Assembly (NCBI GenBank): GCA_900547685.1
Contig: URHS01000063.1
Location: 1 to 12,490, forward strand
Length of the DNA stretch: 12,490 nt
Reading direction: 5' to 3'
From: an uncultured Blautia sp.
GTDB lineage: Bacteria; Bacillota; Clostridia; Lachnospirales; Lachnospiraceae
The stretch's first letter is position 1. Each line of letters starts with the position of its first letter. The notes under the pieces were generated by a model. It was not told the origin of the DNA. It ran no database searches and saw only the letters and a program-made list of their open reading frames with translations. The position numbers and the translations under genes are program-made. Below are positions 7,279-12,490 of this stretch, one piece after another.

Positions 7279-8121
7279 TTGGAAGAATGTAGAAAAGAGG
7301 GTGCTTTGGCATCCTCTTTGCCGCCTTATGCCTATTCTCCGTGGAAGGCAGGACGAAGCAAAGAGGAGCAAAGAGAGTTTACGGAAATAGAAGAAATAGA
7401 GATACCTCAGGGAATAGAAAGTCTGGGAAAGTATACTTTTTATGGATGCAGAAACTTAAAAAATTTAAAGCTGTTTGGTGATATCAAAGAGATTGGAGGG
7501 GGTTCCTTTACAGGATGCTCTTCTCTTAGAAAGTTAGTAATGTTTTTAAAAGAAGAAGGGACTTCTTGTATCAAAGACGTTGTCAGTGAAACCTTTCATG
7601 AGATGTATGTAAGTATATTTTTTTTGAACACAGAACAAAGAGTAGAACTGCTTTTTCCTGAATATTATGAAGAAGGCGTGGAAAATACACCTGCCAGAAT
7701 TTTGGAAACGCATTTTCACGGGTGCGGCTACAAATACCGCCAGTGCTTTACGGACAAGAAAGTAGATTATAAGCGGTATGACAGTTTGTTTTCCACAGCT
7801 TTGGTGTATGAAAAAGAAGAAATTTTAATTCCTATGGCAGTAGGAAGGATTTTATATCCCTATCAGCTTTCCGAAGAAGCCAGAAAGAATTATGAGAATT
7901 ATGTGAGAGAAAATCTGGAAAAATGTGTATGTTTTTATCTGGAAAATCCTAACTGGCATGAAGTATATGAGCATTTCAGCAGGAAAAACTTTTGGAGCAG
8001 AGAAGTTCTGGAAAACATTATAGAGGAAGCTTCCAGAAAGAAAGCAGTGGACATTGTCGGATATCTCATGGAAGAAAAGAGAAAGAAATTTGCAGGAAAG
8101 GAGAAAAAATTTGAGCTATGA
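7279..8121 (+). CDS. Small BspA-type leucine-rich repeat protein of a VWA/MoxR module
   Basis: A 280-residue protein without signal peptide or membrane helix, so probably cytoplasmic. Residues 41-87 hold about two LRR_5/BspA-type repeats (IPQGIESLGKYTFYGCRNL, then a second unit ending in FTGCSSL). The larger part, 100-280, matches nothing I recognise; it contains FHGCGYKYRQC (145-155) and a helical, charged C-terminus ending in a Lys-rich tail. The TTG start is fixed by GGAGGT at 7265-7270. The gene begins 20 bases after potD and overlaps the VWA gene by 11 bases, so it is probably translated with the VWA and MoxR genes. LRR repeats usually mediate protein binding, so a role as target adaptor is my inference. 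A hairpin at 7294-7319 lies inside its first codons. Confidence 0.8.
   Translation: MEECRKEGALASSLPPYAYSPWKAGRSKEEQREFTEIEEIEIPQGIESLGKYTFYGCRNLKNLKLFGDIKEIGGGSFTGCSSLRKLVMFLKEEGTSCIKDVVSETFHEMYVSIFFLNTEQRVELLFPEYYEEGVENTPARILETHFHGCGYKYRQCFTDKKVDYKRYDSLFSTALVYEKEEILIPMAVGRILYPYQLSEEARKNYENYVRENLEKCVCFYLENPNWHEVYEHFSRKNFWSREVLENIIEEASRKKAVDIVGYLMEEKRKKFAGKEKKFEL
7294..7319 (+). promoter_or_regulatory. Terminator-like hairpin inside the start of the LRR gene
   Basis: An 11-bp stem (AAAGAGGGTGC at 7294-7304, loop TTTG, GCATCCTCTTT at 7309-7319) with one G-T wobble. It resembles an intrinsic terminator after potD, but only three Ts follow before GCC, so termination should be weak or partial. 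It could reduce expression of the LRR-VWA-MoxR genes relative to the transporter. Confidence 0.5.
8097..8103 (+). promoter_or_regulatory. Ribosome binding site deciding the VWA gene start
   Basis: AAAGGAG lies seven bases before TTG 8111, within the end of the LRR gene. The longer in-frame alternatives (TTG 8054 and TTG 8090) have no comparable site. Confidence 0.65.
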
Positions 8122-9457
8122 AAAAGAGAAACGCATAGAGGAAATCAATCTGAAAATTCTGGTGTCAGCCAGAAATGAGCTGTATCTTCATCTACGATTT
8201 TTGGATGTTGCTTTATCTACTTTGCACTATCAGATGGATACAGAAACAGATACCATAGGAACAGATGGAATTGGACTTTATTATCATCCTGCTTATCTGG
8301 GTGGTTTGTATCGAGATGGTCGAAGAGAAGTAAACAGAGCTTATCTTCACGTAATTCTACACTGTATTTTCGGCCATTTATGGAAGAAAATAGAGCATCG
8401 AAAAAAACGTGCGTGTCAATATCTGGATAGAGAAATCGTGGATATTCTTTGGAACACAGCCTGTGATATTGCAGTAGAGTCTGTGATAGACAGTCTGCCT
8501 TTTCATTGTGTGAAAAAGCCTATGAGCAGGGAGAAAAAGAATTTATACGCATGGTTGAAAAAACGAAGAAAAGTGCTTCATGCAGAAGGAACTTTTCAGG
8601 AACTTATAGAGAAAAAACCTAATATGGAAACTGCAAAAATGTGGGAAAGAGAGTTTTATACAGATAATCATGGAATCTGGCAAAGAAGAAATAAAAATCA
8701 GGCGCCTAATGAAAGACCGAAGGAGAAATGGGAAGATATTCGTGATAAAATGGAGACGGAGATGGAAACCTTTGGACAAGATTTGTCAGAGGGGTCTCCT
8801 GGATTTTTAGAACAGATTAAAGTAGAAAACAGGGAAATTTTTGATTATAGGAATTTTTTGAAAAAATTTGCTGTGATAAAGGAAGAAGTACATTTAGACC
8901 CAGATGCTTTTGACTATGTATTTTATAGTTATGGCTTGTCGGTTTATGGAGATATGCCGCTGATTGAGCCACAGGAAACGAGAGAAGTAAAAAAGATAGA
9001 GGAGTTTGTCATTGCCATTGATACATCCATGTCCTGCTCCGGGGAGGCAGTGAAAAGGTTTTTACAGGAAACTTATGGAATATTAAAGGAAGAAGAAAGT
9101 TTTTTCAGGAAGATTAATATTCACATTCTTCAGTGTGACGAAAGAATTCAAAAAGATGAAAAAATTACTTCAAAGGAAGAGCTGGAGGACTATATGAATA
9201 ATCTGGAGCTGGCAGGACAGGGAGGTACGGATTTTCGCCCTGTTTTCTCCTATATTCAGAAGCTGCAGGAAAAAAAGGAGCTGACAGGATTAAAGGGACT
9301 TTTATATTTTACAGACGGACAGGGGATTTTTCCCGATAAAATGCCGCCTTATGATACTGCTTTTATCTTGATGCAGAAGGATTATCAGGAAGTGGAGGTG
9401 CCGCCATGGGCAATGAAAATTTATATACAGGAAGAAGGAGCAGAGTATGAATATTAA
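8111..9457 (+). CDS. DUF2201/VWA-like protein, partner of MoxR ATPase
   Basis: A 448-residue cytoplasmic protein of the predicted metallopeptidase-plus-VWA type (COG3864-like). The N-terminal region contains H80-V-I-L-H84-C-I-F-G-H89, resembling the HExxH zinc motif but with valine for the catalytic glutamate, and then WNTACDIAVESVI (114-126), typical of DUF2201. A charged linker spans about 135-240. The C-terminal VWA domain (about 295-448) has a complete MIDAS metal site: D304-T-S306-M-S308, T373 in GGTDF and D402 in FTDGQG. TTG 8111 is chosen from its ribosome site; it overlaps the LRR gene by 11 bases, and the MoxR gene overlaps its end by 11. Such VWA proteins act with MoxR ATPases in protein remodelling or metal insertion; the target here is unknown. 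Confidence 0.87.
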   Translation: MSYEKEKRIEEINLKILVSARNELYLHLRFLDVALSTLHYQMDTETDTIGTDGIGLYYHPAYLGGLYRDGRREVNRAYLHVILHCIFGHLWKKIEHRKKRACQYLDREIVDILWNTACDIAVESVIDSLPFHCVKKPMSREKKNLYAWLKKRRKVLHAEGTFQELIEKKPNMETAKMWEREFYTDNHGIWQRRNKNQAPNERPKEKWEDIRDKMETEMETFGQDLSEGSPGFLEQIKVENREIFDYRNFLKKFAVIKEEVHLDPDAFDYVFYSYGLSVYGDMPLIEPQETREVKKIEEFVIAIDTSMSCSGEAVKRFLQETYGILKEEESFFRKINIHILQCDERIQKDEKITSKEELEDYMNNLELAGQGGTDFRPVFSYIQKLQEKKELTGLKGLLYFTDGQGIFPDKMPPYDTAFILMQKDYQEVEVPPWAMKIYIQEEGAEYEY

Positions 9458-10967
9458 ACGTGCAAAACAGGAAATCAAAGATACTATAGAAGCATATTTA
9501 TTAAAGGATGAACGGGGAGAATACTGTATTCCTTCTGTCAGACAAAGACCTGTTCTTTTAATGGGACCGCCGGGCATTGGAAAAACACAGATTATGGAGC
9601 AGATTGCCAGAGAATGTAAGATTAATCTGGTATCCTATACCATTACTCATCATACAAGGCAAAGTGCCATGGGCTTGCCTTTTATTCGAGAAAAAGAATA
9701 TGGGGGAGAAAATCATTCTGTAACAGAATACACCATGAGTGAAATTATTTCTGCGGTGTATGATAAGATGAAAGAAACAGGAATAGAAGAAGGTATTTTA
9801 TTCATTGATGAAATTAACTGTGTATCAGAAACTTTAGCTCCTGCCATGCTGCAGTTTTTACAGTGTAAAACTTTTGGAAATCAGCAGGTGCCAAAAGGCT
9901 GGGTGATTGTAACGGCAGGAAATCCTCCAGAGTATAATAAGTCTGTTCGTGAATTTGATGTGGTGACTTTAGACAGAATAAAAAAGATAGAGGTACAGGA
10001 GAATTTCAGTGTATGGAAAGAATATGCTTATGAAACAGGTATTCATCCGGCAGTGATTTCCTATCTGGATATTCGTAAAGAAAATTTTTATCGAATGGAA
10101 ACCAGTGTGGATGGAAGAATGTTTGCTACTGCCAGAGGTTGGGAGGATTTATCTGAGCTTTTATATGTGTATGAAAAACTTGGAAAAATAGTGGACAGAG
10201 AAGTAATTATACAATATATTCAGCATTGGAAAATTGCAAAAGACTTTGCAAATTATCTGGAACTATTTGAAAAATACCAGACAGATTATCAGATTGATGC
10301 AGTTCTTGACGGAACTTTCGCAAGCTTTGCAGTAGAAAAACTTCGTATGGCAGCTTTTGATGAACGTTTTAGTGTCGTGGGACTTTTTATTGGAAAATTG
10401 AATGAAAAATTCCGAAACTATCATGATAATGAAGAATATATGGAAAAGCTATTTGATTTGCTGAAAAACTGGAAAGAGGCACTTTCGGATGAGCGGAAAG
10501 CATCTGTCTCTATGGGTGATATTCTGGATATGGAAAATCAGAAGCTGGAGGAGAAGAAAATTGCCGGACTGCTTACAAAAGAAAAGGAATATATTTGGTT
10601 AAGAGTTATTGAGCGTTTCAGAGAATATAAGGATACAGCTGATACGCTGGATATTGTAGGGGAAAGTAAAGAAGTGATTTTTGATACCGTAAAAGAAAAA
10701 TTTCAGGAAGAAAAGGAAAAGAGAGAAAAAGGTATTGAAAATCTTCGTGACAATTTGCAAAATACTTTTGACTTTTTGGAATCAGCTTTTGCAGACGGAC
10801 AGGAAATGGTTATATTCGTGACAGAGCTTAATACCAGTCCGTACAGCTTAGAATTTATCAATGAACACGGATGTGACAGCTATTATAAGTACAATAAAAA
10901 ACTGTTATTCCATGAAGAATATGCAGAAATTTTAAATGAATTAGAGGAAATTGAGCAGGAATTATAA
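9447..10967 (+). CDS. MoxR-like AAA+ ATPase with long C-terminal extension
   Basis: A 506-residue ATPase. Walker A GPPGIGKT at 40-47, Walker B ILFIDE at 117-122, sensor-1 asparagine N159 in TAGNPPEYN, a likely arginine finger R177 (TLDRIKK) and a sensor-2-like arginine R230 (ATARGWEDL) together give a complete AAA+ core of the MoxR class. MoxR proteins are usually near 320 residues. The extra C-terminal part (about 300-506) is helical, with a strongly charged likely coiled coil around 400-440 (EKFQEEKEKREKGIENLRDN), and ends in a compact segment with ELNTSPYSLEF. ATG 9447 follows AAGGAG at 9435-9440 and overlaps the VWA gene by 11 bases. It is expected to form a hexameric ring that uses ATP to act with the VWA protein on an unknown client. 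Confidence 0.9.
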   Translation: MNIKRAKQEIKDTIEAYLLKDERGEYCIPSVRQRPVLLMGPPGIGKTQIMEQIARECKINLVSYTITHHTRQSAMGLPFIREKEYGGENHSVTEYTMSEIISAVYDKMKETGIEEGILFIDEINCVSETLAPAMLQFLQCKTFGNQQVPKGWVIVTAGNPPEYNKSVREFDVVTLDRIKKIEVQENFSVWKEYAYETGIHPAVISYLDIRKENFYRMETSVDGRMFATARGWEDLSELLYVYEKLGKIVDREVIIQYIQHWKIAKDFANYLELFEKYQTDYQIDAVLDGTFASFAVEKLRMAAFDERFSVVGLFIGKLNEKFRNYHDNEEYMEKLFDLLKNWKEALSDERKASVSMGDILDMENQKLEEKKIAGLLTKEKEYIWLRVIERFREYKDTADTLDIVGESKEVIFDTVKEKFQEEKEKREKGIENLRDNLQNTFDFLESAFADGQEMVIFVTELNTSPYSLEFINEHGCDSYYKYNKKLLFHEEYAEILNELEEIEQEL

Positions 10968-10991
10968 AGGAAGACAATAGGGGGATAAAAC

Positions 10992-11726
10992 ATGATGGTA
11001 ATCTGGATTATAATTGCCTTATGTGGCATTTGCTCGTTGATTTTGCTATCAGGAAGAGGCAGTATTTTAATCGCCGGTTATAATACCATGTCAAAGGAAG
11101 ATCAGGAGCAATATGATGAAAAAAAGCTTTGCCGTATTACAGGAGTGGGTATGCTGGTTATTACTATACTTACGGCAATTCTGGAAGCTTTTGGTGAAAA
11201 GATACCGGATTGGTTCTGGATATTCTATGCTGTTTTGGTCATCCTTATTGCGGTAGGGATTATGATTTTAAGTAATACGGTCTGCAAGATAAAAGAAAAT
11301 ACAGGAAGCAAGAAGAAAAGCTATAATAAAGTAGTTATTTGCGTTACAGCAGTATCTATGGTGTTTTCTATTTTGATTATGGAAATTGTTTTCAGTAAAG
11401 GTAAGATTGAAATTGCTGTATCAGCAAACAGCCTTGACATTCAAGGGTATTGGTGGAGCGATTATGAGATAAAAACAGAAGAGATTGAGAAAGTAGAGCT
11501 TATAGAGAATTTTCAGACAGGAACAAGAACCAATGGATTTTCCGGTGCGAATTTATTGCAGGGAGAATTTAAAAATAAAGAACAGGGAAAATATACTTTG
11601 TATGCGTATAAAGATTGCAAAACTTACATAATCCTGCACACAAAAAAAGGAGATGTGGTAATAAACGAAAAATCAGAAGAAGAGACAAGAGAACTCTATC
11701 ATGAAATAGAAAAAACTTTAAAATAA
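10992..11726 (+). CDS. DUF3784-like membrane protein with PH-like C-terminal domain
   Basis: A 244-residue membrane protein. Residues 1-95 look like DUF3784: helix 1 at about 3-28, then the conserved GRGSILIAGYNTMSKEDQEQ with YDEKKLCRITG, then helices near 50-66 and 74-93. A fourth helix at about 113-133 precedes a cytoplasmic or surface domain (about 137-240) with beta-rich strands (KIEIAVSANSLDIQGYWW, EIEKVELIENF, TYIILHTKKGDVVIN), which resembles bacterial PH-like domains. ATG 10992 follows a GGGGGA ribosome site; ATG 10995 is also possible. It lies 24 bases after the MoxR gene with no terminator, so it may share the transcript, although DUF3784 genes occur in many unrelated contexts. Function unknown. 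Confidence 0.85.
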   Translation: MMVIWIIIALCGICSLILLSGRGSILIAGYNTMSKEDQEQYDEKKLCRITGVGMLVITILTAILEAFGEKIPDWFWIFYAVLVILIAVGIMILSNTVCKIKENTGSKKKSYNKVVICVTAVSMVFSILIMEIVFSKGKIEIAVSANSLDIQGYWWSDYEIKTEEIEKVELIENFQTGTRTNGFSGANLLQGEFKNKEQGKYTLYAYKDCKTYIILHTKKGDVVINEKSEEETRELYHEIEKTLK

Positions 11727-11762
11727 TGGTCTCTCCGTGGCAATGACATAACGTAAAGTTAA

Positions 11763-11790
11763 TTGCAAAAACTGCTAAGTCTGATATAAT
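11763..11790 (+). promoter_or_regulatory. Promoter of the broken PBECR-like gene
   Basis: TTGCAA at 11763-11768, a 16-base spacer and a perfect TATAAT at 11785-11790. Transcription would begin near 11797, leaving a short leader with GGGGAG at 11810-11815 before GTG 11822. No clear terminator is seen between the DUF3784 stop (11726) and this promoter. Confidence 0.65.
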
Positions 11791-11821
11791 TAAGTTAAAA
11801 AGCGTGAACGGGGAGATGTAG

Positions 11822-12204
11822 GTGTCAGAAATACGAAATCTAGGTAAAATAAATACAAAAATTCTTGAAAAAGAATTTGGAAAGATACAGACAGATGAGA
11901 TTATCGTAACCATGAACGTATAGACCATATTAAAGAACGACATCCAGAAGATTATAATTTGTTTGAAAAGTATGGAAAAGAAAGTGTTTCCTCTCCAGAT
12001 TTAATTATAAAAGACGTGAAGAATAAAAGTACCGTATTTATGATAAAAAAATTGCCAGAAACAAACTTGAACGTGGTAGTACGAGTAGTTCTTGAAACAG
12101 ATAATAGTAAATGGAAAAATTCTGTTATGACATTTTACAGAATTCGTGAAAGAAATCTAAAAAAGTTAATAGAGAAAAATGGAGTGCTTTACAAAAAGGA
12201 ATAG
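11822..12204 (+). pseudogene. Frameshifted PBECR-like nuclease-fold gene
   Basis: Two reading frames join into one protein. From GTG 11822, with GGGGAG six bases upstream, the frame reads MSEIRNLGKINTKILEKEFG and on to DEIIVT, then stops at TAG 11921-11923. One frame over, 11911 onward reads HERIDHIKERHPEDYNLFEK and continues to the stop at 12202-12204, ending GVLYKKE. Adding one base after 11911 (ACC-xAT-GAA) would join them as a single ORF of about 127 codons, so a one-base deletion is likely. The combined sequence resembles small PBECR-type proteins (phage-barnase-EndoU-colicin-RelE-like nuclease fold), with the RIxHIKxRHP motif and the NSVMTFYRIRERNLKK segment near the end. The family call is from memory of the pattern. 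The 3' part alone (TTG 11959) lacks the conserved motif and is unlikely to be functional. Confidence 0.7.
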
Positions 12205-12246
12205 CCAGTATATAATCTCATCTTTGACAGTTGAAAAATGAAAATG

Positions 12247-12286
12247 CGGCTACAAGCCCAATAAACATGGGCACTGTAGCCGTTTT
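12247..12286. terminator. Bidirectional terminator between convergent genes
   Basis: A two-part stem: CGGCTACA (12247-12254) with TGTAGCCG (12275-12282), and inside it GCCCA (12256-12260) with TGGGC (12268-12272), separated by small internal bulges and a 7-base loop. TTTT and further T-rich sequence follow on the plus strand. On the minus strand the A-rich left flank (12235-12245) gives T runs. It lies 42 bases after the PBECR-like stop and just past the end of the minus-strand gene, so it fits both. Confidence 0.85.
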
Positions 12287-12299
12287 CTTATTTGCAACG

Positions 12300-12334
12300 A
12301 TATGTGCTATTTTTCTATATGTGCTATTTTTTCT
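12300..12334. repeat. 17-bp imperfect tandem repeat
   Basis: Two adjacent copies of ATATGTGCTATTTTTCT (12300-12316 and 12317-12334, the second with one extra T). The minus-strand gene's stop codon (CTA on the plus strand, 12324-12326) lies in the right copy, and an equivalent CTA occurs in the left copy. Confidence 0.75.
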
Positions 12335-12490
12335 GTTTTGTTTCTTTTATGATCGTCCTCATAGTAGATTTGCGTGTGAATTCATAATCCGTGCGAAACC
12401 CAAAGGAACTATGTAGTTTGTCTGTTATCTTTGTGCGTTTGTAAGAAGGAATGTAGCCACTGTCTTTGGATAAAAGTGTAACATTCATAT
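12324..12490 (-). CDS. C-terminal part of an unrecognised minus-strand gene
   Basis: On the minus strand a frame is open from the right edge to TAG at 12326-12324, giving at least 54 residues. It reads MNVTLLSKDSGYIPSYKR, then a segment with KLHSSFGFRTDYEFTRKS, and ends KETKQKK. The composition is balanced and strongly basic rather than the low-complexity hydrophobic product of a shadow frame, and the tail ends just before a terminator, which supports real coding. An ATG falls at 12488-12486, two bases from the window edge, so it may be the true start of a 54-residue protein or an internal Met of a longer one. I do not recognise the family. It converges on the PBECR-like pseudogene. Confidence 0.5.
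   Translation of the reverse strand, partial: MNVTLLSKDSGYIPSYKRTKITDKLHSSFGFRTDYEFTRKSTMRTIIKETKQKK

Noticed and set aside
11569..11943. 124-codon minus-strand open frame
   Set aside because: It overlaps the end of the DUF3784 gene, a promoter and the start of the PBECR-like gene; composition is typical of an antisense shadow.
12211..12229. TATAAT (12211-12216) and TTGACA (12224-12229) near each other
   Set aside because: The boxes are in the wrong order for a plus-strand promoter and neither has a suitable partner at normal spacing.
12231..12416. 61-codon open frame starting at TTG 12231
   Set aside because: It runs through the terminator at 12247-12286 and the tandem repeat and overlaps the more convincing minus-strand coding sequence; its Phe/Leu-rich product reflects T-rich DNA.
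1..12490. CRISPR array, tRNA, rRNA, riboswitch or transposase
   Set aside because: Read through for regular direct repeats, cloverleaf-like sequences, conserved rRNA stretches and DDE or serine recombinase motifs; none was seen.

Overview
The window is AT-rich DNA with bacterial gene structure: short intergenic gaps, ATGA-type stop/start overlaps, strong AGGAGG-like ribosome sites and several TTG or GTG starts. Gene families (YibE/F pair, DUF3784 protein, lipoprotein with a C-x4-C-x-H cluster, LRR_5 protein next to VWA/MoxR genes) suggest a gut-type clostridial Firmicute, most likely Lachnospiraceae. This is inferred from style and families; no rRNA or other marker gene is present.

Layout. 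(1) 1-1319: the 3' end of a multi-pass membrane protein gene, translationally coupled to a lipoprotein gene. (2) 1320-1574: a gap with a strong hairpin terminator and a promoter-like sequence directly in front of it. (3) 1575-3415: two coupled YibE/F-family membrane protein genes; the start of the first is doubtful. (4) 3412-7258: a promoter followed by a complete potABCD-type ABC transporter operon (ATPase, two permeases, substrate-binding lipoprotein). The binding protein appears to lack the acidic residues that hold polyamines in E. coli PotD. (5) 7279-10967: three tightly overlapping genes encoding a small LRR_5 protein, a DUF2201/VWA protein with a complete MIDAS site but a metallopeptidase-like domain without its glutamate, and a long MoxR-like AAA+ ATPase. 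They follow potD by 20 bases, with only a weak hairpin between. (6) 10992-11726: a DUF3784 membrane protein with a PH-like tail. (7) 11822-12204: a PBECR-like nuclease gene broken by an apparent one-base deletion, with its own promoter. (8) 12247-12490: a strong terminator between convergent genes, a 17-bp tandem repeat, and the end of an unrecognised minus-strand gene entering from the right edge.

How the genes work together. PotABCD should form one importer. The MoxR ATPase and VWA protein should form a chaperone-like remodelling pair, as in RavA-ViaA or NorQ-NorD, and the LRR protein is a candidate third subunit or target adaptor. This three-gene module is the least described part of the window. 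All rightward genes from 3485 to 11726 could lie on one long transcript, because I see no strong terminator among them.
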